DNA of 64,000 bases, taken from assembly GCF_035083965.1 (NCBI RefSeq), contig NC_089725.1, positions 26,483,925 through 26,547,924 on the forward strand, given 5' to 3'. Below, in pieces: positions 47,101-59,100 of this stretch. Source of the stretch: Branchiostoma lanceolatum. Its lineage: Eukaryota; Chordata; Leptocardii; Amphioxiformes; Branchiostomatidae. Each line of letters opens with the position of its first letter. Position 1 is the stretch's first letter. Both the position numbers and the translations under genes were made by a program. The notes under the pieces are model-generated. The model had not been told where the DNA came from. It did not search any database and worked only from the letters and a program-made list of their open reading frames with translations.

Positions 47101-50100
47101 TTTGATGAAGATGATGACGACTTTTATTTTTCTATAGCTCTAAAATGTCAAATCTCAATGATATTTCTCGCTTGGACAGTAGCTCAACACGACAAAGGTG
47201 CCTACCGTTCCCTTGATATATCAGACTACTTGAAGCTATCAATACCTACAAATGTATGTTACAAAAACAACAAACACGACATGACGCCAACCTGTTCTAT
47301 CGCCGCTTCAGAGACACAGGTAGATGTCGTCAGAAGTCAGAGGGAAACAGGAAAAGTTTGATTCCCTTTCACAGTGCGGTATCGAGAACAAAAAGGCGGC
47401 GCTTGCCAAGCCAACCGCAAGTTTGGGGTAAAGTTTTGCCGCTGTTTATAATGTTGGAAAGAAACAAAAAGCTGGAAGTACTTAAAGAGACGCCATTCTT
47501 GATGAAACGGTAAACACAGACACTCGCTCGTGTCTCTACCCGTTAACGATGGAGATTTATAAATTCTCTTTATGGACCCACAGCAGATAGAGCTGTGTAG
47601 TGCTCTGAAAGGTTGTGACGAATAAGAAAACACGAGTGTCATGTTCCGGCATTCCGACTGACAGAGCCCAGCTGGGGACAACTGTATGTACTTGCACGGA
47701 GTTTACAAAACAGTTCGATCCCGACCCGTTCTGTCAGAAATCCGACTGAAACGTCCTAACGCGTCAACCGCACTGCAGTTGGCTCTTGAGATTCTAAGTA
47801 CATTCTCAACGTTAATGGGATTGTACGGCGTGCCAGACACACTCGGGACCCGAAATGGCAACAGCTTTTGTCAGCCTCTCTGGAAGGCAGACTATGCGAA
47901 CGAAACTTATATAGCCACAGACAGAGGTCGCTCAATTTATAGGCATGTGAAGAATTTTCAGAAGGCCACCAGGTTAACAGCTAAGAATTCCGCCCAAACA
48001 TCAGGTGTCCCGCAGAGACGTCACCTGCGCGTGTGCCAGACGCACAAAAACGGGATCTGGTTTCAACTTCATCCGTGCTGATCAGTCTCGCTCTATCTGA
48101 CTCCCTATCTGTAAGACATAGGCAGTCTATGACTTAAGATGTCCTTGTCAAAGATCGTTAAGTCTCCGGGAACTCTGCCCCTGGTCTCGCATTGAAACGT
48201 TGATGGGGGATCTGCGACTGGGTTAAAGGTTTAAAGCTGACGTACATGAATCTATATATATATGTATATATATCTCACTTCACCATCAATGCCTATCGGG
48301 TAGCTTTGGATATCTGGCTACGTAGTACTAGTAGAATGAAACTGATGAGATAAAAGTATAGTACGATTTTACAAATCATGAGTCAAAAGGCAAAAGCATT
48401 TTTTTATTTGTGAGTATAAATAATCTGTAGCCACTAGCCACCCCTCGGGTTTGGACCTGCACACTCACCAGATCAGAACTCCTGAGGCAGCAGCTGGCCG
48501 CTGGGGGGCGCTGTTCCGGGCACAGACGCGAGGGCCTGCCAAGATCCGCACCAACCACCTTCCGCACGACACGACCGCAGGTCTTCAGATGAGTCAAAAT
48601 TTCCAATAATTATTTGGAAGGAAGGAAATAGGAGCGGATGAGGGGCCAAACGTTCGAAATGTCAAGTGAATCGACAAAAATTGGTACATCCTCGGGTCAG
48701 GAGTTGGCGTCCAAAATATCTGGTCTCTGTGTATTTTTGGACGTCTGTCTGATCGCCAAGTATAGACAAGTTTGGAACGTTTATCTGCAGCTGCCAGGTT
48801 GTCCGAACGGGAGACTTGCGGCAGATGTGCAGAGGCGGATATTTGGGTCAGGAGAGGAAACATGCTTCGCCCGACCTTTCAAAAAACCGTAGCATCAAAG
48901 AGAGCGTTCGTCTGAATCACGAACCCATCCAAAGGCACATCGTCCGCCCTCCGCAGGGGTGATGAAAAAGAACCCTCGCTCACTCACGGTCCTGATTTAT
49001 TTCCGTGCGGCGCCTCAGGGGAGGATTGTCATCGTTTTAATCACGCTATCAGTTCATACCATAAATCACATGATTATTCAATCACATCCTCCCATGTCTG
49101 GCCTTATCTGGACAACAGGCCCTGGAGGTCATTGCCTCGGCCACATCCCACTTACTGTAACTGTTCCATTGGCGAGTATAGAACAGCCCAAGTATCGTAA
49201 TCAACACTATTTCAGAATCACAGATGCATTGTAGTTGTCAAGTTTTCTCGTCAAAACAGAACTTCGTCGGGGGAGTGAGGCGACTATCTCGTGACGTCAC
49301 ATTTTTTTCTGACAGTGATGCTTTGACCTTGACAGATGACTTGTCCTTGGGGACGTCTTCTCTGTTTTTGTGTAACCATATTTACTGTTGTTGCATTCCT
49401 CAGTAGTCTAGACGACCCCTTTCTGCCACCGATTTTCCAGACAGGACAGAGTACACAGACAGATAGTCGTTATCAGACTGTGAGATGGACTTTGCTTTGC
49501 GTCAAATTGAAAGGAATGTTGAAAATTCCGTACGTTCGACAGTTGGTCGCCGACACGTCACGGGGAAAACGAGGCGTCTAGACAGATAGTGGACAATTTC
49601 TGCTACCTGGCCATGGGCTGGTCAGGAACAATGATAGCACTTGGGCTCTTCATTAAATCAATGACAAAGTGAAGAAATTACCACTAAACAACTGCCCCTA
49701 TCTTATTTAACCTCTACCAGGCTCCACAGGTCGCTGGAAAGAGTAGAAGTACAAAGTACCAACTGAACTCCCTGGCCAGCTGACTCATTTGTCATGTTAT
49801 CGGTCTATCTTGCCAATTTCTATTCTTTTCAGCGACCTGTGGAGCCTGGCAGAGGCTGCATCTCACTCGTTAAGCGCGAAAAAATTGAAGGCGGTTTCAG
49901 TTTTGCTAATTGTTCTTGTTGAAACAGAAAGCCGGAGACCGTATATTGTCTTATCCTTGCACTTTTTCCACTTTTGCTACAGGAGACACATACGCAAACT
50001 TCCGGCTGACGAAGCGCTTCTCACAGTTCTTCAAGTTTGACCTCCAATCGCTGTATCCGAATGTGTCTGACGTCACAGAGGCAAAGTTTAGAATTTATCA

Positions 50101-53100
50101 GGTAAGTCGCTTATCTCGAAAATCTTTGGAGTGATACTTGTCATCAACTTTTATCTATTATTTGTTTTGAATCTAAACGCACACACAAAGATACATACCG
50201 GTGCTGTACCCAAGCGATACACATATTTTGTCATTTCGTATGGGGGGGAGATTCAGGTGTCTACACGTAAAAGAACCCGAGGAGGTCTATATAAAACCTC
50301 CTTGAAGAACCCAACACACTTATCGAGAAGAGTAGGGGTGACCCAGTGTGCTGTAACTGAAAACACGAGCCGTAGCGAAGCCGCATTAAATTGCACTACA
50401 AGCCAGACGAAAAAGCAGCATGATTCACATCAGTAGCCTGGGTACCAATGAAGGATGGTAATACCATCCTCCGTTGTTACCCCTGGCTCAACTTCTTTTC
50501 GCTTGCTCACGCCACGTAGGGCTAGACTCCGTCATCAGCAAGCGAAAAGATTGAGCCAGCGGTAACAGCTGAGGATGGTACCCAGGCTATCACATCAGTT
50601 GATGCTGACGACTTCTTCACCTTTACACATGCAAGGCGGAACTAGTCTGGGTGTGGGCTCGAATAAAGCTCTAAACGGGAACTATGCGGCTACAACGTCC
50701 TTTCTGAGGATGTGGCGTGAGCTAGTGTGTACGGTTGACTTGAGGTTGTCCACTACTACTTGCCTGACGACTACTTCACCTCAATGTTATAGGTTGAAAA
50801 CCCGACGGCGGACCTTCCCGAGCAGCGCATCGAGTTGCACCAGCTGCTGCCGCCCGTCAACGGCCAGGGCCGCCCCCGGCAGCGCTACCTGGCCAGCCAG
50901 GTGGAGAAGACGCGCCACAAGGGCTGGTTCAGCTTCGACATCACCAACACAGTCAAGGATTGGCTCATCAACAGAGGTACTCATTGGTTACTCTCCTCAC
51001 TCCATCCAACGGTTACACTTCCCGCCATACCATCTGTTGTCCATCCATCCATCCCTCTATCCATCCATCCATTCATCCATCCATCCCTCCATCCATTCAT
51101 CCATCCCTCCATCCGTCTATAAATCCCGCCATCTATACGTCCTTCCAACTTTCAGCTACATCCAGCTGTGAGAACTTTCCACATAGGTTTTCACTGGTTA
51201 CCGGTACTCTCCAACTGTCACTCATTTCTTCATTACCATCCATCCACCATCCATTTATCTAGACATTACTCATCGATCCATCATTCGTCCATTCACTCTC
51301 TATCCATTCACTCTCTATCTATCTATTCGTCGATTCATTTTCAGCTGAATCCAGCTGTAAGAAGTTCACATAGACCCCTTTTTTCCTTGTCTCTTTGGCT
51401 TCCCCCACGCCAGTATAAATATTTGGGCATTCGCTAGGAGTTTACCTCTGGTTTCTCTGATGTTACTGAAAGGGGTCAGATAGAACACGGCACGACTGGG
51501 TAAGATATTTACAATGTGCTCTAACCTGTGTAGTGTTCGCTGAAATCTTCCACTAGACTTGTCTCGTTGTTGAGCCAAACGTTGTAATACAGAACAAAAT
51601 ACATGGCTGTATTCGCAATGGCCGATCGCGTGGAGCATAAACATGTTCATCGTGCCCTTTTACAACCCATGCCCCTCTCCTGACATTGTATTCCGTGCAT
51701 TCAGTATATGCAGAAATGTTCGCGGTGGTTTTATGTTTGCGGTTTTCGCGGTAAGCTCTTCGCCGCGAACCTAAAACCACCGCGAACATTTTTGCCCTCC
51801 TACCCCCTTGTCTACAATTGTCTCAAACGCGAAGTTAAGACCAACGCGAACACTCCATTTTCTCCCTACCGCAAAATCAAAACCACGCGAAATTAAATGC
51901 AAGCAGAGTTGGGATGGGAAGATTTTGGCCTTCTTCTGACTTGCCCCGTTTTCTAACAGTCCGATAAAAGCGGGGCGAGTCAGGAAAAGGTGCCTACCTT
52001 CCCATCCAACCTCTGCTTGGAGAGTGCTAGTATATGTCTGGCCCATTGATCCAGTGCAGTCCCGCGTTCTGGTAACGTGTCTCAGCGTCAGTGCCCAACC
52101 ATGACCTCGTGTAGATTTACGACAAGTGAGATAACTGCCATGGCTACAGGAAAACTCGCAGCAGATTAATCTTGGTCTTGTCACTGCTCACTGTCAAACC
52201 CGGTGTTGCTAAGAAGATATGTCAAAACACGACAGAGGACACGTCCAAACTGACGACACTTTCAGTAAATGTCGCTATGTCATGGCAAAACTGGATGTCT
52301 GCCAGACGTGAAGTGATGTTCGAAACAAACTGTTCTCTTTCGACACAAGTTAAAGTTGATGAAATTGATTTCGTGCATTTCTACCAACTTGATTTTGCCG
52401 ACTTTTGAAGAACGTACCTGGCTTTTTGTGAGACCCTTTTCTCTGTTGTGATCATAGTGAGTTAGATATCTACATTTGGGTTACCGTTACCTGCGACAGT
52501 ATGGTTCCATAAGTTACGACGGCGAAGTTATGTGCCATAAAATGCCGACAGTCGACGCTTGCGGCCATATAAAACACGGTCAGCTATTAAGTATATTTGT
52601 TGGCAAACTTGGTGGTTTGTGGTATTGCTTTGGTTATCAGACGGTAGATCCGGCGAACGCCACCGTTAACGCCATTGTCACCAGCGCCACGAGAGACTCA
52701 AAGTAGCGGTCTGAAGCGCTCACAAAGCCGGGAGGAAGGCGTGATGTCAGGGGCGTGGAGCCGAAGTATTCTCGCAATGTTTTTGAACTGTCCGTACAGG
52801 TGTAATCGCGTCAACACACGGCACCGTCCGGTGCGCTGGTATGTCGCTTCTGACGTACTTAAGATGACAGGGCGCTGTGAACGTAGGGTCATCACCTGGT
52901 CTTGTATTTTTCCTTCTCTCCCAAAGAACAACAAATGTCACGGTACGATTTGTTGTCGGCTACTACGGTGTTGAGTGGCATGTGTAAGGATGGGCTCCGT
53001 TACATAATGTTATCATTCCGAGGGAGTTCCAGGAATACCCCGACTTCCCTACTTGTTTTATTGTTTTACACAAAGAAGTGGTAAAAACAACTGAAAAGTT

Positions 53101-56100
53101 GCCACAACACGGGCAATGATTCGTGTAGAAGTTCTAAAAACACGTGCATATAACAACTATCCATACATACTGTTGCACAATGTAAGATGTACTAGAAAAT
53201 GCCTCTTTGGTACAAAATCTAGCGAACGGCCGTTTTTCGTCCCTTTTCTGTTGCACTCTATTATCAATACCGGAAATGCCGAAAAGACCATTTTCATTCT
53301 TGACCTTGTTACGGCCGCCACCATACGAAATCAGAGATGCCAAGGTCTTTCCCGAAGGCCTGGTTTGTTCCCCTGGCGAATTGTCAATTGAACGCGACCC
53401 TGCGAGACACCATAGCAAGGCGTTCGTAGATCAACACGGCACTTAGATTACGCGTGATCTGGACTTACTTTGTGTCTCGTAAAGCAGCCAGTGTCAGAGA
53501 TGTACAAAAAGTACATGCTACAACAACAACAAGTCAAACTGAATCGCGCTGCCGGAGATTTGATGTGAGCGATTAAAACGTTGAAAGTGACCGTTGGGAG
53601 GGTAGATGCGCCACGACTGTTACAGCGTACCACGTCATTAGAACAATGCAGAAATCTTCATTGACACAATAAAAGGCTTAAAGCACAGCCTCTTTCGTAA
53701 GGTCTACTACATCTATACACTTGTAGCCAGCACCGTTAAACAATTCTTCTGAAGGTCGTTGTCCCGAAGAATTGCATTTGATGTGAACTGTTGGTTGATG
53801 GGTGGTAATGTGTGCTTCTCAGCCAATGTATACATGTTCACATGTATCTGAAAACTATTATTTTTGTGACCTGTACTTGATTATATGTATTTTAGTTGTA
53901 ATTTAGTCGTAAACGTCTCAATGTGCTTTGCGAAAGTTTGTATTGAACTTTGTATATTGATCAGTTACCAAGGCTACCCTTTGTACTGTAGCCTTCGTTG
54001 GGTAGCCCTGGCTGTACTTTTTTCTACAGCCAAATAAATAAATAAATCAAATCAAATCAACCCAGCGGGTATATACATATACAATAAAGGTCTTCATTCA
54101 TTCATCCATTCATTGAGGGTCTTGTTCCCCCCTGCCCCCTGTAGGTAACAACAACCTGGGCCTGGAGCTGACGGTGCACTGCGCGGGGCAGACGTTTGAC
54201 GCCATCGCGGGGGAGCCGACTTCAGACGCGCCGGAGGTGCTGGAGTGGTTGATAGCAGGTGAGTCTTAACTGTTAGGAAAAAAGCCCCAAATCATATACC
54301 TGGGGTTTTCAGAAATTCTGGTAATTTAGCTTCTAGAGCAGCACTTGGTAGATTTCCTCTAGACTTAGGTAACGTTTTTTCTGTACGTTTGATTCATTAC
54401 TGGCTACGCTTGTTACAGATGGATTATGATAGATTGTCTATTTAGCTCTTTTCCAATTGAGCAAGTTTGTTGGAGTACCATGTGTCGTCGGGACTGTAAT
54501 TTTGTTAGGCTGGACAGTTCGAATGTTGTTTTAGACGTTTAGCTGCAAGGAAATATTAAAGCTCCAAATCATACCTGTCACTTCAGCTCTTTTCCAATTG
54601 GGTAAGCCAAACAAAGCAGCGCGTTGGAGTTTGTCATATATGTCACTGAGACTGTAATTTGCTAAACTGGGCAGTTCTTAAGGTCGTTTTGACGTGTATT
54701 AACTGGTAAAGCAAGGAAATAAGCTGCAAATTATAGCTGTCACTTCAGCTTTTATCCAATTGAGTAGGCAAATCAAAAGGAGTGCGTTGGAGTATGCCAT
54801 ATGCATATCGTTGAGACTGTAACCAAGGGACTGTAACTTTGTTGGACTGGACAGTTATAGAGATTGTTTTTGACGTGTCTTCGCTGGTGCGTTCGTAACT
54901 GCAAGGAAGTAAGCTTCAAATTATACCTGTCAGTTTAGTCATTTTCCAGTTGAGCTAGCAAATCAAAGCAGTGCGTTGGAGTTTGGCGTTTGTCGTTGAT
55001 ACTGCAACTTTGCTGAACTGGACAGTTGTGTTTGGAGTACAGATGTTTCCTGTCGACTCCATTTGTACTGATACCGTATCTTAAAACAGGCGGAGCGCGA
55101 AACAATATCAACTCACAGGAAGCCGTGATGAAAGTCGTGTTATTAGTCTATATGTTTCATCTGAGGTAAGCAGACGACATATCCGTCTGAAGCACCCACT
55201 TATCCGTTTGGTAATACCGAATATCCCTTCAATTGGTCCCAAACACGATATGGGCACGGAACAAAAGGCTCGGGGATAGCGTACAGTGTTTGAAGATATC
55301 CGACTCGACTACAATAGGATGTACGTAAGTTACAAGTGTCATAACACACACGTCCTTCCGGCCAGCCGACCATGCCCGCAGTCATTTCGTCCCCTATCAC
55401 TAACCGCCAAATAACAGACCGTCACACGAAGGACGGCAGGCGGAACATAGAAGCGTAAGCCCAAAGAAAGATAGCTTCCCCCCAAGTATTTCCGATAAAC
55501 CAACGACAAAACCGGCCTTTTGAAAGTCTGCCGTGATTGAATATCAAAGAAACCACATCAGCGAATGAGTGTAAGACGAGAAACCTGTGCCTTCCGGTGG
55601 CTTAGGATGTGAAGAGAGCCGTGCCCGTGTTGGCATATGGGTTACTTATGTTCCAGTTTTTCCACGTTATTGAAATAAAGATCTCATTGGTTCTTATATG
55701 AATAGTAAGTCTTTAGTGACAGACACAACAACATGCAGATAACTTAAACTAGCCCTAGTCTGTATAACGCAAACTCCAGCTGTCCGGGGTTTCTCTCCCC
55801 TCCCCTTGGGCGGCTATGCGGTTACAGGGCGGCAAGCCGTTACAGGAGCTTGATTGAGTTTAGGCTAAACTAGCCCTAGTGGTCTATTTAACCCCCAAGC
55901 AGATGTCGGGGTACAGGACTGTCACAAAAGCCGGTCGGTCAAAAAAACGTTACAATTTTCCACCCCACATCTGCTTGGAGATTAGCCCTTTCCCCTACGT
56001 AACGATTGTCTCCAAGAACCCTAACACGAGTAGCTTGTTTCTGCTAACCTGTAAACCTCACACAAGACGGTAAAGTTGTGCAGGTCTTTCTAGTTAATTG

Positions 56101-59100
56101 GCTGTGAAGATAACACTGCATCCTCAGGGCATGATACAGAGAACGTCTTGTCTGTCTTCCGTCATTACCAACAATGGTGGATGAGGTGAATTGTCTCAAG
56201 TTTTACGATGAGCTTAGAAAGTTAATCATTTTGATTCATGCGTTGCGTTTATGAGGGCATAGCTGCAGTAGTTTCCCTTCGCATGGCATCTTTTGCACTT
56301 TTCCTGAGTGAGACAATGGCAGATGCCATGGAAACGCGAAAAAAGTTTGTGAATAAGAATCTGACGACACAGAGAAACTACGTGAAAACGGGGGAACGTC
56401 GTCGCGAGAAATGTTATTAAGAATAGCGATCCGTCTTAGAATATACCAGCCCGAACTGGCCGAATTCGTTCCGCTTGTAATGCCCTGTGTTAAGTATCTG
56501 TAAATTGGATAAGTGAATGTGACGATCCGATTCCTTAGAAATGAGATCACTTTATAGAGACGGGGTCTGTCTTCGCTGCTATCAGAGGTGCGCAGACGCA
56601 GACCGGGGAATAAAACCGTCCGTTATCAGCTGCCCGGCGTAGCACGGTCATTAACCAAGTATGCAACGAGCGTGAAATGTGACCAATTTTGGGGACGTTC
56701 TAGAGGGAGGGTAGAGCAGGTGGTGGCGGGGTCCAGAATGTCCGCTCCCCTCCGTCAGGGAAATAGCTGTTTTCTCCCGTGTGCTATCGGCTGCAGGCGT
56801 CGGTTGCTGAGGCATGTCTGGCGGGGAGTTCTAGCAAGTAGTTAATCAAAGTCGTAATGCTTTCTGGCCGGTCGGACTTCTCTGACAGCATGGACAGTCT
56901 CTGCTGTAACTTGGAGCGAAGGACTGGCAGAAAACGTTTCGATCTTCCACCCAACATCTGCTTGGAGATTAGTGAACTGTAGTCTGTATAACGCAAACTC
57001 CAGCTGTCCGGGGGTTTACAGGGCGGCGAGCGGTCACAGGAGGCTTGATTGAATTCAGGCTAAGTGAACTGATGGCCGAAATGGTCGCGCTTGATAACGT
57101 CTATATTCTCTAGTGTTACAAAGTTTTGCTTTAATCATTTTCAATCAAGTTTTAACCGTAGAGCGACAGATCTGGCCCGGTAAATCTATACTAACCACTG
57201 GTGCACCGGAGCTTCCACCTGCCCGGCATACCGTCTCGCCCACTCACACAAACAAGTGTCTATATATGATTGACTGGGGCAGCCCGTGGGGACCGCATTT
57301 CCAACATCGCTCACTTTCACTCGTCGCCGCACCTCACTTAGGTCAAGTCAATCGCTCACCCACTCACACTCCGGGGATTCTACAATTAACCCGCCTTTAA
57401 TTAATCCTTTGTGTTAGAAATACCAGCGGGGCCGCGGGAGAGGGAGGTAGGAAACAGGGGTTGAAGGTTAACCCTGGTAGGTGTGTGAGAACTATGTGAA
57501 CTTGGCCCCACCCCGCGGGCAGACGGTTGGAGGTTAGGGCACAGGAGCGGGGAGTCCCGGAGACGCCTGGGTCTGGGCCCGTCACGGATGTGGTAGGATA
57601 GATACTGCTCTACAGTAGAGTCTCTACCCTGCCGCACCCGAACTAGTACCAAAGAGTACCTCGTTCCACCAAAATTTCATCTCCGGTCGTTTTTTGCCAT
57701 CATGACCACAACGCATCTTAATTTTACCGCCAGTTCCTCTGATTGCGGTTGAATGATGGAAAAGTCATCCTGCAAAGGCCATGGCGTCCTGCGCAGACTG
57801 ATAGTGTGTTTTTTTTTCGTTGGGGGGGGGGGGGGGGGGGCGCAAGCCAGTTTGGCCAGATCATAAGAACACCGGAGCGACCAGAGCACAGCACAAATCA
57901 GCCAACTTAAAAGCCACAGAAAACCGCCAGCCTCTCAGAAGGATGGAGGAGGATAATTCTGCATCAGTACAAAACTAACCTTACACCCCCCTCCCCCAGG
58001 AACGCCCCAGGCCGAGGCGGTGGATGACGGCCGGGGGGACACGGCGCAGGTGGACAGCCCGCAGAACAAGGAGCCGCACCTGCTGGTCTTCACCAAGCGG
58101 CCGCCGCCAGACACACACAGCAGGAGAAAAAGGAGCTCGAGTCTGGACAGCGCCTACTGCTTCAAGTAAGGAAAACTCACTTCTTGTATTCGTCTCTCGT
58201 GATCGACGTCATAGTGCCTATTGACCATCATGTGTATCTATTATGCCCCTTTCTACTGGGTTGATATATACCATTGAGTGACCAAAATTGAATTTGTCTG
58301 AATATAATCCATGATGTGAAAGTAGCATTTCAAAGACAAAAACTATATCTCCATCCATCATGAAGATAACAAAACACACAAACTTTCAAGTACACGTCAA
58401 CGAAATTTGTTTGTCAATGAACTACGTAAGGGCATTTTTGGTTGCTCAATGGTTGCCGCCTCAGACGTGGAAAGGCAGAATTTCGTTAAAAAATCCTGAT
58501 GTTGCATTGTCTGGTTGTATGTAGCCTCCACCAGGCTCTTACGGGAGTATGGATCGTAGAATTCGGCAAGAAAAGGAATAATTGGCCAGTAGAGACAATC
58601 CACAGTAAGGTTAAAAAAAGCCTGCAAATATTACCCCATGGTAGCAAAACCCTCCTGGCAAATATTCTCCCTATAGCTGGTGTGGTTTGTCTGGTAGAGA
58701 CTAGATCGTATGCTCGTTCGTCCCCCAGGAAACCCAAGGAGACGAACTGCTGTCTGAGGGAGCTGTACATCGACTTTCAGCGGGACCTGGGCTGGAAGTG
58801 GATCCACGCGCCAAAAGGCTACAACGCCAACTTCTGCGCCGGTAGCTGCCCTTACCTGTGGAGCACAGATTCACAGGTAACAGTAAGTAACCGTTTCATG
58901 TCACATTCCCTACTTAACAATATTAACGACACCACGTGTCTGTAACAACGTCCAGGCTGGTCTACTGCCGACCCTAGGCCCCCATTCCACTAGACGGCGA
59001 TCGCGCTGCGACCTAAATTGGATTTGTGTTGTCCGTAACTTCGTAATAGACGAATTTGAACGACACAAACTGATGTTGTCATAGGGGGGGTTTTACTCAC

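Larger units (their letters stand above)
44525..49982 (+). other. TGFB intron 1
   Basis: Starts GGTAAGCATG and ends CTTTTGCTACAG. At 5.5 kb it is the longest intron of the gene. It contains a dispersed repeat at 45888-46047 and a palindromic MITE at 49711-49856. Nothing else was recognised. Confidence 0.7.
50977..54144 (+). other. TGFB intron 3
   Basis: Starts GGTACTCATTGG and ends CCCTGTAG. Contains CCAT-rich microsatellites, two adjacent MITEs (51711-51896, 51899-52022) and a LINE tail (53870-54058). No other gene was seen. Confidence 0.7.
54259..57999 (+). other. TGFB intron 4
   Basis: Starts GGTGAGTCTT and ends CCTCCCCCAG. It holds a four-copy tandem repeat (54442-55035), two TAGTCTG elements, two AGCAGATG MITE copies and a G19 run. 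No further exon was recognised. Confidence 0.7.

Noticed and set aside
50960..51330. His/Pro/Ser/Ile-rich open frames after TGFB exon 3
   Set aside because: They are translations of CCAT-type microsatellite in the intron.
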